Below are positions 10,166 to 18,691 of a stretch of 64,000 bases of DNA, in pieces; the first letter of the stretch is position 1, and the number at the start of each line of letters is the position of its first letter. The notes under the pieces were generated by a model. The model had not been told where the DNA came from. It worked only from the letters and a program-made list of their open reading frames with translations, and made no database searches. A program made the translations under genes and the position numbers. Source of the stretch: Phycisphaeraceae bacterium (GTDB taxonomy: Bacteria; Planctomycetota; Phycisphaerae; Phycisphaerales; UBA1924); contig JAHBXI010000003.1 in NCBI GenBank assembly GCA_019636515.1, positions 372,001 to 436,000 of the forward strand, read 5' to 3'.

Positions 10166-12873
10166 GGCGAGTCCCCCCCCTCGCCGCCGTTGGAGGGCGA
10201 AACGCCCAGGCCCTGGGCAAGAGAAGAGAGTTTGCGGTTCCACGGGGCCACGCCCAGGTCCGGATGCAGGACGAGCAACTGTCGCATCGACGTGATGGCG
10301 GCGGGTCGATCGAAGATCGCGGTCAGCCGTATGGCCTCGTGGCGAGCCTCGAACCAATCGCCGGTGCCTTCTTCGAGGCCCGCGGAAAGGTGGTTCCAGC
10401 ACGCGGCGGCGGTCGGGAGATCGCCCGCCGATTCCGAGGCTTGGGCCAGGCGGCGGCACAGGGCGGCGGTCCGGTGGCCGGCATCCCAGGTTCGCCGGTC
10501 GAGGCGGATCACAAGATCGAGCATCGCGCGGTCGGCCCTGGCCATCCACAGGGTCATCGCCGCCTGCGCGGTCTGGTCGGCGACCACGTGGCCGAGCGTG
10601 GCGCTGGATGGATCGGCGACCAGCGCGTCCGAGAGCGTGGTCCCGCTTTGAACCAGTTCCTGGGCGGCGGTGAGGTCGCTCGTGTCGGCCCGCCAGGCCT
10701 CGGCGAGAACGCGATAGAGAAGCCTCTCGCCGGCCTTCGCGTGAACGCCCCCGAGCGAGCGAAGGCGGTTCATGAGCCCGGTGGTCGCGGATCGATCGGT
10801 CGTGAGGATCGCGATCTGCAGGCGTCGGTAGAGGATCTCGGCCTCGACGGGCCGGAGGTCGGCGCCGTGGGTGGCGGCGAAGAGGTCGAGGCGGTCGAGC
10901 GAGGCGGCGGCCCGGAGCGGGTCGGGCTGGGGCATGGTCAGCGCGGCGTGGGCGACCTGTCGAACCAGCCTCGAGACGTTGGCGGTCGCGGCATCATCGC
11001 GCGGCCGGCGCGGGTCGGACAACTGCCGCACGAGGGAGGCGATGCACTCCTCGGCGACGTTGAGGAACCGGACCCCGGCCGCCTGGCGATCCGATGGCGC
11101 CGACGCGAGCCACAATCGGTAGAGGATGGCCGCGGCCTCGCGTCGCGCGAGCGGGTACACGGTGGAGTCCGGCATGACCGCCAGAAGCACCTCGGCGGCC
11201 TGTTCATCCCCGATGCCCGCGGAGTGTGCGCGCCGGAGCAGGAGCCTGACGGAGCGTTCGGAACGTGGGTAATCCCTGACGAAGTGCATCGCCAGGCGGT
11301 CGCGCTCGGGGATGAGCGACGGCCGGTGGCGTTCGATCGCCTTGTCGAGCGAGACGATCGCGTACCAGGCCGCGTCCTGGCGCCGGGCCGTGTCCGCGGC
11401 GGTGGCCGCCAGCGAGCGGAAAACTTCCGACGCGGGTTCGAGGTCCCCCGCGTAGAAGAGCGAAAGGCCGCGGTTGAGCGATGCTCGCTCGCGTTCTCGC
11501 GCGAACGACGGGGCGTCGGGCGCGCGATCGGCATGGTCGAAGGACTCGGCGGCCCGGCGGTACACACCGGCGATGTCCGGCCGTGAGGTCGGGATCTCGG
11601 GATCTTCGCCCGCCTGGCGGTGAGCCAGGCGAGCCTCGTCGTACGCCTGGATGCCCAGGATGTACCGAACGGCAAAGCCGTCGCCTCCCAGCGGGGCCGT
11701 TCCAAAGCGTGCGACCAGGTCCGCGACCTGGCCCAGTTCTCCGGCCGATACCAGGTCGGAGACGGCCGCCGTGGCCAGCGCCGCCACGACCGCCGTGGAG
11801 CGCTCTGGGAGCGTGCCTTCTCGCGTGGCCTCGAGCGAAAGGACGGCGAGCAGCCGGGCCTCGCGCGTGGAGAGTGGCCCTCCCCCGATCGCCGGCGGGT
11901 CGAGTTTGCGGCGCCGAACGAGCAGGTCGGCATCGGCCCATCGACCGGCGGCCGAGAGGATGGTGAGTTTGGTGGCGAACAGGTGTGACGTGACGTTGGG
12001 AGGTACGGAGTCGGCGGCGTCCAGGGCGTCCATCCAGCGCATGGCCTCGATGTCGTTTCCGCGAATCGAGGCCGAGAGGGCGGCGCCGACGGCGGCACGG
12101 GCGACGTGCTCGTATCGGAACATCGAGCGCGGGGCCTTGTCGACGGCGGCCGGACGCCGGGAGGGAGCGCCCAGAAGGACACCAAAGTCCTCCGCCGCCC
12201 GCATGGCCAGGGCGGTATCGCCGGTCAGGGCGGCCAGGTAATAACCCGACCACCCCGCGTAGTAGTGCGCCAGGGAACGCACCCGGCGGGCATCGGCCAC
12301 CGCCTCTCGGATCTGGTCGTCGTCGGGAACGGCCTTGGCGCGGCGTTCGAGCGTGTCGGCGCGCTGGCTGGCCGATTGGGCGACCTCTCGGAAGGTGGGC
12401 ACGACATGGCGGAGAATCCGCTCGGCCTCGAGCCGCTCTTGCGTCGTGGCCAATCGCAACTGCACCTTCTCGGCGATTTCGGCGGCGGTCACGTAGGTGG
12501 CTCGCCCGAGGTTGATGCGCAGGTCGAAGGCGTCGGCGTCGGGCACCGAGGCGAGCAGGTCGCGGCACAGCGCCTCGATCTCGCGGCGTTGCCCTGGGTC
12601 CTTCGCGGTGTCGAGGCGATCGGCGTAGATGCGTCCGAGGCGGTCGGCGATGCGTCGGCGGTTGTCCCCGACCGATTCGGCGAGCCGGCTTCGGAGGAAG
12701 GCCGAGAGGGGCTCATCCAGCCCCCGGTCGGACATGTACGACTCGACGGCCTCCGAGGGAGTGAGCGAGTCGGGGCCTGTCTGTCCGGGCGCGCCGGGCG
12801 TGACGAGAGCCCACGCCAGGGCGGCCATCGCGGGTGTTGCCCGTCGGGATGTCCTAGCGCGTGGTTGGAACAT
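10162..12873 (-). CDS. secreted helical-repeat (TPR-like) protein in Exb/VWA cluster
   Basis: A 903-residue protein with an N-terminal signal peptide (AMAALAWALVTPGAPGQ) and then continuous helical repeats of TPR character, for example RGLSLFYAGDLEPASEVF. The start overlaps the end of the upstream exbD-like gene by 20 nt, and the stop overlaps the next gene by ATGA. TPR proteins commonly serve as scaffolds, and a periplasmic scaffold for the ExbB/ExbD complex is the simplest reading. No enzymatic motif is visible. Confidence 0.77.
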   Translation of the reverse strand: MFQPRARTSRRATPAMAALAWALVTPGAPGQTGPDSLTPSEAVESYMSDRGLDEPLSAFLRSRLAESVGDNRRRIADRLGRIYADRLDTAKDPGQRREIEALCRDLLASVPDADAFDLRINLGRATYVTAAEIAEKVQLRLATTQERLEAERILRHVVPTFREVAQSASQRADTLERRAKAVPDDDQIREAVADARRVRSLAHYYAGWSGYYLAALTGDTALAMRAAEDFGVLLGAPSRRPAAVDKAPRSMFRYEHVARAAVGAALSASIRGNDIEAMRWMDALDAADSVPPNVTSHLFATKLTILSAAGRWADADLLVRRRKLDPPAIGGGPLSTREARLLAVLSLEATREGTLPERSTAVVAALATAAVSDLVSAGELGQVADLVARFGTAPLGGDGFAVRYILGIQAYDEARLAHRQAGEDPEIPTSRPDIAGVYRRAAESFDHADRAPDAPSFARERERASLNRGLSLFYAGDLEPASEVFRSLAATAADTARRQDAAWYAIVSLDKAIERHRPSLIPERDRLAMHFVRDYPRSERSVRLLLRRAHSAGIGDEQAAEVLLAVMPDSTVYPLARREAAAILYRLWLASAPSDRQAAGVRFLNVAEECIASLVRQLSDPRRPRDDAATANVSRLVRQVAHAALTMPQPDPLRAAASLDRLDLFAATHGADLRPVEAEILYRRLQIAILTTDRSATTGLMNRLRSLGGVHAKAGERLLYRVLAEAWRADTSDLTAAQELVQSGTTLSDALVADPSSATLGHVVADQTAQAAMTLWMARADRAMLDLVIRLDRRTWDAGHRTAALCRRLAQASESAGDLPTAAACWNHLSAGLEEGTGDWFEARHEAIRLTAIFDRPAAITSMRQLLVLHPDLGVAPWNRKLSSLAQGLGVSPSNGGEGGDSP

Positions 12874-13270
12874 AACTCACCCTGTCAAAGCCCGCGTCTC
12901 GGCATGCCTGGACGGCCCTGGCGGCGTGCTCAACAGGCACTTCTCCGTCAACCCGTACCAGCACGCCGGCTTGCTTGGGCAAAGCCCTGAGTATCCGCAT
13001 GAGTTCGGGAGTGGACGTGACTCGGCGCCCCCCGATGGAATAGACGACCCCTTCCAAGGCCCGCTCCACGCGCAGCACCTGGGCCTGCAGGTTTGTCGCG
13101 GCGGCCCGCTGGTCCGTGCGGAGCGTGGAGGAGAGCCAGCGTTCGCCCGAACTGGCCAGTTCTCCGGCCATGATGAAATACATCAAGAGGAACAGGACGA
13201 CGTCGATGAGCGCCACCAGCGGGATTCGCACCAGCGAGAGCGTGGTCCGTCGGGAACGAGAGAATTTCAC
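12854..13270 (-). CDS. ExbD/TolR-family protein (second copy)
   Basis: A 138-residue protein with one N-terminal membrane helix, IPLVALIDVVLFLLMYFIMA, carrying the conserved membrane Asp that conducts protons in ExbD/TolR, followed by a periplasmic domain ending in GEVPVEHAARAVQACRDAG, as in the family. Length is typical. The start overlaps the stop of the first exbD gene by 4 nt. Together with ExbB it should form a proton-driven stator. Two different ExbD copies side by side suggest a hetero-oligomer. Confidence 0.88.
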   Translation of the reverse strand: MKFSRSRRTTLSLVRIPLVALIDVVLFLLMYFIMAGELASSGERWLSSTLRTDQRAAATNLQAQVLRVERALEGVVYSIGGRRVTSTPELMRILRALPKQAGVLVRVDGEVPVEHAARAVQACRDAGFDRVSYVPTTR

Positions 13271-13707
13271 GCCTCACCGTCCTTCGTCTCGGGCGCGTCC
13301 TGGCCTTCGGTCGCGAGTTTCCAGTGTCGGACGCCCGCCGAGGCGAGCGCCGCCGCGAGGCGGTTGAGGTGGATGGAGCGGCAGGCCCGGTCGGCGCGAA
13401 TCAGCACATCGGGAGGGGTGGGGGATCGATCGACCTCGGTCTTGACGGCCCGGGCGAGGTCGGCGATCGAGACTCGTCTTCCCAGGAGAATCAACGCGCC
13501 GGATCGGTCAATGTCGATCACGATGCGGTGGTCAGGCGAACGCCCGGCGGGCTCGCCGCGCTGCCTGGGGAGATCGACGGGCGTTCCCGCGGTCCTGGCG
13601 AACTGGGCCGTCATCGTGAAAAAAATGATGAGAAGCAGGACGACGTCGATCATCGGCGTCAGGTCGAAGCCGGCCTCGGGCGGGTCTGGTGATCGTCGGA
13701 ATCGCAT
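13267..13707 (-). CDS. ExbD/TolR-family biopolymer transport protein (first copy)
   Basis: A 146-residue protein. It has the classic ExbD entry motif FDLTPMIDVVLLLIIFF near residues 14-30, with the membrane Asp, then a periplasmic domain including VLIRADRACRSIHLN. It sits 27 nt after the exbB-like gene. The family couples proton flow through ExbB to mechanical work in the envelope. Confidence 0.93.
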   Translation of the reverse strand: MRFRRSPDPPEAGFDLTPMIDVVLLLIIFFTMTAQFARTAGTPVDLPRQRGEPAGRSPDHRIVIDIDRSGALILLGRRVSIADLARAVKTEVDRSPTPPDVLIRADRACRSIHLNRLAAALASAGVRHWKLATEGQDAPETKDGEA

Positions 13708-13734
13708 GGTGTCGGGTACGGGGCTTGTCGCGGG

Positions 13735-14499
13735 TCAACCCGCGCGAACTTCTCGAGCCGCCGGGGTTGACCGCGCCGGGCCCGTGGGCTTGGCGGCCGG
13801 GCGTTGGTCGGCCGCGGCGGGGGACGATTCCAACGGAGATACGAGGGATTCGATGACCGAGGCCGCCTCAACCGCCAGGGTGTCGATGCGGCGACGGAAG
13901 ATCGCGAACGCCACGGTGCAGGGGATGGCGACGATCAGCCCCTCGGCGGTGGTCACCAGGGCGATCGACATGAAGGTGGACAACTGCTGCGAGCGTGCCG
14001 CGCCCTCGAGTTCTCCGATCGTCGAGAAGGCCCCGATCATCCCGAACACGGTCCCCAGCAGGCCCAGCATCGGGCTGATGGCGGCGAGGATGCCGATGGA
14101 GTCCACCGATCGGTAGAGGCGGTCGACCTCTCGTTGACCGGCTTCCTCGACGGCCGACCGGAGTTCCAGCGTGCCGAACGGAGAGCGGGCGCACCGCAGC
14201 AGGGCGGATCCCACGAGTCTTGTCAGGAACGATTCGGATCCCGGCTCGCGGCACAGGGCGATCGCGCCCTGCATGTCCCCGGCGCGGAGGAGCGACCCGA
14301 GGCGTTCGACCGATTCTCCGGGGATGAGACGGGCTCGCCGCAGGGTGATTGACTGCGCGATGATGAGTCCCAGGGCCACGAAGGAAATGAGGATCAGCAC
14401 GTAGCCGACCGGGCCGCCGGCCCTGATGTAATCGAGCGCGGTGCGCGTCGGGGCGTTGGCGGAGGTCTGGGCGAGCAGCCAGGCGTCGGTGAAGGTCAT
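13735..14499 (-). CDS. MotA/TolQ/ExbB-family proton channel protein
   Basis: A 254-residue protein with AGGAG 9 nt before the ATG at 14499. A longer in-frame version reaching 14664 would overlap the upstream gene and has no support. Three membrane helices are visible (VGYVLILISFVALGLIIAQ; AISPMLGLLGTVFGMIGAF; IALVTTAEGLIVAIPCTVAF), with the family signature P-LGLLGTV-GMI and TAEGL-VAIP. It should form the pentameric channel for the two ExbD copies encoded just downstream. No tonB, tolA or tolB gene accompanies it here, so the effector is unknown. Confidence 0.93.
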   Translation of the reverse strand: MTFTDAWLLAQTSANAPTRTALDYIRAGGPVGYVLILISFVALGLIIAQSITLRRARLIPGESVERLGSLLRAGDMQGAIALCREPGSESFLTRLVGSALLRCARSPFGTLELRSAVEEAGQREVDRLYRSVDSIGILAAISPMLGLLGTVFGMIGAFSTIGELEGAARSQQLSTFMSIALVTTAEGLIVAIPCTVAFAIFRRRIDTLAVEAASVIESLVSPLESSPAAADQRPAAKPTGPARSTPAAREVRAG

Positions 14500-14629
14500 G
14501 CGGGGAGGCTCCTGCCTGGGGTCGTGATGGCGAACCCCGGCGTTTGATTCCATCGTTGCCCGGGACGGACCCTGGGCGAGTCTACGGGCGTGTCGGCGAA
14601 CGCCGCGCGGGGGTGGCCTGGCCACGTGT

Positions 14630-15784
14630 TCACGGGCGTCGGTCCGATCCGGCCTCTGAATCACCGCCGTCGGGTGCGACGGGCCGGATTGGCGCGGCGG
14701 GCCAGTCTCGCACCTGGCTCCATTCGAGGGCGGGGTGCCCCGAGTATCGACGGATCAGTTCATCGCGGAGGGTGGTCGCGCCCCGGTGGTCTCCGAGCAT
14801 CCGAAGACCCGCCGCCGCGTCGGCCAGCGCGATGCCGGTCAGGTACGGCACGGCCGATTCGAGGCGGGCGGGAACGTGCAGCAGTTCAACGACTCCCAGG
14901 CGGCGTGTTTCGGCGTCGGACTCTCGGAGAAGGGAGCGGCCCAGCGCGACACGGCACCAGGACTCGATCCACGGGGCGGCGCCCCGACCCAGGAGAGATC
15001 GGAGTTGCTCTCGGGCCGAATGCCGCTCGCCCTCGTCGCCATGCTGCGCGAGCACCACCGCCGAGACAAGGGCTACCCCCGGATGGTCGGTGGGTTCGGG
15101 CCAGGGTCCGGTCGGCAGGTCACAGGCCCCGCGGGCCGCCTGGACGTACCACCCGCGCAAGGTCTCGGCCAGCCTGCCGGCGTCGTCGTCGCGATCGGCG
15201 AACCCGGCCGACCACGGGCGCGTGTGTTCTCCGGCGGCCACCGCCACCGACGGCACGTTTACCCAGATCGGTGGCAGGTGCGGGACCAGGCCCGTCTGGT
15301 CCGGCGCGGCGTGCGAGGCCCACGGAAGAGGGGTTGATTCGATCAAAGGGTCGTCCGGAGTCCGGACGGCGAGCCACTCGAGCCAGGCCGCCGTGGCGGC
15401 GGTGTGCGCCCCGCGCTCCAGGCGGCACCTTGCCAGGGCCAGCCAGACGATCTGGGCCGTTGGCCCGGGTGTGGTGACAGATTCCCCGGAGATGGATTCG
15501 AGCAGGGATTCGGCCGACGGCAGGTCGCCGCGGGCGATCCTTCCCAGTGACCGCCAGAGGTCGTCGCCCGCCCGCAGGAACTCCGCGGCCTGGTCGGCGT
15601 GTGGTCCATCGACCCGCCGCACCAGGTTCCAGGGGATGATCCGCCGAGGCGAAGCGCCCGCGAGGATGACTCCCGCGGGGCCGACCTCGACCACGTCGGT
15701 GATCGGGGCGACCGATGGGTCCCGAAGCACCACCTGGGTGTCGGACCAACCGGCGAAGGCGATGAGTGCAAGTGCAAGCCGCAT
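14630..15784 (-). CDS. secreted hypothetical protein in Exb/VWA cluster
   Basis: A 384-residue protein with an N-terminal hydrophobic signal (MRLALALIAFAG). The first 60 residues form a beta-strand-rich segment (TDVVEVGPAGVILAG) similar in feel to small outer-envelope beta domains; the remainder is alpha-helical and repeat-like. It lies 19 nt after the VWA gene and 130 nt before exbB, on the same strand, and so probably belongs to the same operon. Family not recognised. Confidence 0.7.
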   Translation of the reverse strand: MRLALALIAFAGWSDTQVVLRDPSVAPITDVVEVGPAGVILAGASPRRIIPWNLVRRVDGPHADQAAEFLRAGDDLWRSLGRIARGDLPSAESLLESISGESVTTPGPTAQIVWLALARCRLERGAHTAATAAWLEWLAVRTPDDPLIESTPLPWASHAAPDQTGLVPHLPPIWVNVPSVAVAAGEHTRPWSAGFADRDDDAGRLAETLRGWYVQAARGACDLPTGPWPEPTDHPGVALVSAVVLAQHGDEGERHSAREQLRSLLGRGAAPWIESWCRVALGRSLLRESDAETRRLGVVELLHVPARLESAVPYLTGIALADAAAGLRMLGDHRGATTLRDELIRRYSGHPALEWSQVRDWPAAPIRPVAPDGGDSEAGSDRRP

Positions 15785-15803
15785 CGGTTTGGCGTCGAGC
15801 CGT

Positions 15804-16811
15804 CTATCGCTTTGGGACGAACGTGTACGAACCGCCCGACGCCGACGCGATGCGCCGCATGACCGGCTCGGAGGCGGCGGTGACGAAGCAGATGCAGTGG
15901 ATGGGAACCTTCAGGTGCGAGTTCAGCGCGTTGATTTCCTTGGCGACCCCGTCGGGATCGCTGAACTCTCCGTCGGTCATGAAGTAGACGGCGTCGGGTC
16001 GAGGCCGCATCCCCAGCGCGATGACGAAGCCGGGCATGGGGTTGGTGCCCCCGTCTGGACGAGCCGCCGCCATGCTCCGCCTGGCCCAGGTCTTCCCCGT
16101 TTCGTTGGCGGTGACCCACTGGCGCCGGTCCCCCAGCACGGAAGCCACGTCGGAGAACAGAACGACGACAAAGTCGGTCTGATCGGTCATGGAATCGATC
16201 GAGCGGGCCAGTTCGGCCCGGAGCACGTCGATCTTGCCGTCCCAGTTCATCGAGGCGGACATGTCGAGGATGAACGCGAACCGGGACCCGGAGGCCTCGA
16301 CGCCGAAAAAACTGGTCCCTCCTCCGCCGATCCCCGCGCCCAGCCCGATCCCATCGCCGTCGTTGAGGGCCGCGCCCCCGCCGATGCCGAGTTCGACGGC
16401 CGCGTCGGATACTCCCGCCTCCACCTCCCCGATCCCCAGCGAGGAGAGCGTGTCGTCGGCCGCCTCGTCGGCGGGTTCCAGGGGACTGACGCTCGGGATC
16501 GCGACCTGGTCGAGTGCCTCCGAACCATCCGTGAGCGTGGCCAGTTCGATCTCGGGCACCACGGCAAAATCGACCGCCCCCGGGATCTCAGGCCCCGAGC
16601 CGTCCCCCGGCCGGGTCGGTCCCCCGATTCCGATGCCGCCGGCGAGGCCGATTCCCGACACATGAATGATCGCCGAACACAGCAGCCCGAGAAACAGGGC
16701 GTTTCGCACCCACCGGGCCACGCGACCCCGCGAGAAGCCCGTCGGGGGAACATCGGCGGTTGGACGACCGCCGTGAGCGTGATCGACGCCTTGTGGATCG
16801 TGCGATGCCAT
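15804..16811 (-). CDS. membrane-anchored VWA-domain protein, first gene of Exb cluster
   Basis: A 335-residue protein. The chosen start at 16811 gives a short cytoplasmic tail, a membrane anchor (NALFLGLLCSAIIHVSGIGLA), a low-complexity Gly/acidic linker, then a von Willebrand A domain from about residue 175. The MIDAS motif is DMSASMN, with the other metal-site elements DGGTNP and MTDGEFSD. VWA domains bind protein ligands through a metal ion. At the head of an ExbB/ExbD gene set it may sense or grip a periplasmic or outer-envelope partner. An alternative start at 16907 would lengthen the cytoplasmic tail; neither start has a strong ribosome site. Confidence 0.85.
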   Translation of the reverse strand: MASHDPQGVDHAHGGRPTADVPPTGFSRGRVARWVRNALFLGLLCSAIIHVSGIGLAGGIGIGGPTRPGDGSGPEIPGAVDFAVVPEIELATLTDGSEALDQVAIPSVSPLEPADEAADDTLSSLGIGEVEAGVSDAAVELGIGGGAALNDGDGIGLGAGIGGGGTSFFGVEASGSRFAFILDMSASMNWDGKIDVLRAELARSIDSMTDQTDFVVVLFSDVASVLGDRRQWVTANETGKTWARRSMAAARPDGGTNPMPGFVIALGMRPRPDAVYFMTDGEFSDPDGVAKEINALNSHLKVPIHCICFVTAASEPVMRRIASASGGSYTFVPKR

Positions 16812-17106
16812 GGGCTGGGTCCGGTCGGCTCGCGTGGGCGTTCTCGCCGCCGGAAGGGGCCTCCGTTGCGCCTTGTTCGTCAGTGTAGACCGGAATGGAG
16901 CGGTCATGCTCGCCTGGCTGGTCCGCCGATCCGGCGTTGGAAAGGCCCCGAATCGGCCGTGTCCGCCGCCACAAGGTTGGACGCCGGCCTGGCTTGCCGG
17001 TTCCACGGCGAACGCCGACGAGCCTTGACGCTTGGACGCCGGGGGAGTTCAATGGCATGCCCGCGGTTGCCCACGGCCGCTCCCCCGTTCACGTTGCAGG
17101 AACCAC
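16812..17106. other. divergent intergenic region between VWA gene and pyrH
   Basis: The 295-nt gap between two divergently read genes must hold both promoters, but I cannot assign convincing -35 and -10 boxes in this GC-rich stretch. No RNA gene or repeat was seen. Confidence 0.4.
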
Positions 17107-17901
17107 ATGAGCAAGACCATCCCCCCGACCGTGCCCGCCACGCCCGCCACGGCGGTCCTTTCTCCCGAGGCGTCCGTCCGGGAAGGGCGGCCGAAATTCC
17201 GTCGTATCTTGTTGAAACTCAGCGGTGAGGCGTTCTGCAAGCCGGGCGGCTTCGGGGTTGATACGGACGAACTGGCGTCGATCGCGCGCGAGATTTTCGA
17301 CGCGGCGAACGTCGGGGCACAACTGGCGATCGTCGTCGGGGGGGGGAACATTGTCCGTGGCGCGGAACTCGCCTCGGCGGGGCATATCCACCAGGCCACG
17401 GCCGACTACATGGGGATGCTGGGCACGGTCATCAACGGGCTGGCGCTCAAGGAAAAACTTGTCACGCTCGGCATGGACTGCCGGGTGATGACCGCGATCG
17501 ACATCCGCTCGGTCGCCGAGCCGTTCGTCCGGGGCCGGGCTCTACGGCACCTTGACAAGGGCCGGGTGGTGATTCTCGTGGCCGGGACGGGCAACCCGTT
17601 CTTCACGACCGATACCTGCGCGGCGCTGCGGGCGGTTGAACTCGAATGCGACGTGCTGCTCAAGGCGACGAAGGTTGACGGCGTCTACACGGCCGACCCC
17701 CGGAAGGACCCGACGGCGACGAAGTACGAATCGGTGACGTTCTCCGAGGCGATATCGAAGAATCTCAGGATCATGGACACCGCCGCGTTGGCGATGTGCC
17801 AGGAAAAGAACGTCCCGATCCTGGTCTTTGACTTCAAGCGTTCGGGGAACATCCGCCGGGTCGCCCAGGGGGAGTCGATCGGGACGCTGGTTCGCCGGTA
17901 G
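17107..17901 (+). CDS. pyrH: UMP kinase PyrH
   Basis: Phosphorylates UMP to UDP with ATP in de novo pyrimidine synthesis (cytoplasm). 264 residues, slightly longer than usual because of a Pro/Ala-rich N-terminal tail of about 30 residues. Amino-acid-kinase motifs are clear: LLKLSGEAF near residue 38, VVGGGNIVRG near 78, and the C-terminal nucleotide region ATKVDGVYTADPRKDP. AGGA lies 6 nt before the ATG. A run of nine G (17338-17346) encodes the glycine loop. It is followed by frr, the conserved bacterial pyrH-frr pair, though rpsB and tsf are not present upstream here. Confidence 0.96.
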   Translation: MSKTIPPTVPATPATAVLSPEASVREGRPKFRRILLKLSGEAFCKPGGFGVDTDELASIAREIFDAANVGAQLAIVVGGGNIVRGAELASAGHIHQATADYMGMLGTVINGLALKEKLVTLGMDCRVMTAIDIRSVAEPFVRGRALRHLDKGRVVILVAGTGNPFFTTDTCAALRAVELECDVLLKATKVDGVYTADPRKDPTATKYESVTFSEAISKNLRIMDTAALAMCQEKNVPILVFDFKRSGNIRRVAQGESIGTLVRR

Positions 17902-18033
17902 GCTCCGCCCGGGGCAACGCGGCTTCTTGGCGCGGGACGGCTATGTTTTCCTGTACGGCCCGGCCCGACCGGGCGCCCCGACCACCCGCCGAGGGCGGTC
18001 GGCGAGCATGGTGCGATGACGGGAGTACACGCG

Positions 18034-18606
18034 ATGACCACCGACCCCGACACGATCCTCCTTGAGACCCAGGAGGCGATGGAGAAGGCCGTCGATTACC
18101 TGAAGAAGGAGTTCCGAGGACTTCGGACGGGCCGGGCTTCTCCCGCGCTGATCGAGTTCGTGAAAGTCGAGTACTACGGGTCGATGACCGACCTCAAGTC
18201 CATCGCGTCGATCAGCGTCCCCGAGCCGGCGCAGTTGCTGATCAAGCCCTTTGACGCCGGGGCGATCGGCGCCATCAGGCAGGCGATCGAGTCTTCGGGC
18301 CTGAACCTGAACCCGATCTCCGAGGGCAAGCAGATCCGGCTGGTGCTTCCCGCGCTGACATCCGAGCGGCGAGCGCAACTGGTGGGCCACTGCAAGAAAC
18401 TCGCCGAGGAGGCTCGCGTCACGCTCCGCAACGCCCGCCGCGACGCGAACAAGCACGCCGAGGGCCTGGCCAAGCAGGCCGGCACCCACTACCCCGAGGA
18501 CGAGATCGAGACCCTCAAGGAAGAGATCCAGGCGCTGCTCAAGCAGAACGAGGATGGTATTGACAAGATGGTTGAGGAAAAGTCCAAGGAGATCACCACC
18601 GTCTGA
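18034..18606 (+). CDS. frr: ribosome recycling factor
   Basis: With EF-G it splits the post-termination ribosome. 190 residues, the usual length. The family pattern is complete: FRGLRTGRASPALIE near residue 30, the EYYG-SMTDLKSIASISVPE region, and the C-terminal helix ALLKQNEDGIDKMVEEKSKEI. The start at 18034 is preferred because GGGAG lies 8 nt upstream; an in-frame ATG at 18016 lacks a ribosome site. Downstream of pyrH by 132 nt. Confidence 0.97.
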   Translation: MTTDPDTILLETQEAMEKAVDYLKKEFRGLRTGRASPALIEFVKVEYYGSMTDLKSIASISVPEPAQLLIKPFDAGAIGAIRQAIESSGLNLNPISEGKQIRLVLPALTSERRAQLVGHCKKLAEEARVTLRNARRDANKHAEGLAKQAGTHYPEDEIETLKEEIQALLKQNEDGIDKMVEEKSKEITTV

Positions 18607-18690
18607 GCCGGGGGGTCGGGTGTTTCCCCCGGCGCCCGGCCCCGGCGCCCGGCCCCCGCCCGTGCGCGGGCGGGATTGAGAGGACAATGG
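18607..18690 (+). other. GC-rich stem-loops and 13-nt direct repeat after frr
   Basis: After the frr stop there are GGGGG/CCCCC arms at 18611-18630, a perfect tandem repeat GGCGCCCGGCCCC at 18631-18656, and a perfect 8-bp stem CCCGCCCG/CGGGCGGG with a 4-nt loop at 18655-18674. No T-run follows, so it could be an intrinsic terminator of low quality, an RNA-stability element, or a pause before the kinase gene. Confidence 0.5.
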
Positions 18691-18691
18691 G

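Noticed and set aside
10030-11586. Long plus-strand open frame opposite the TPR-like gene
   Set aside because: Shadow of the minus-strand gene, whose overlaps with its neighbours and signal peptide support it.
14544-17228. Very long plus-strand open frame opposite the VWA and secreted-protein genes
   Set aside because: Arg/Gly/Ser-rich composition, no ribosome site, and it covers well-supported minus-strand genes; an artefact of high GC.
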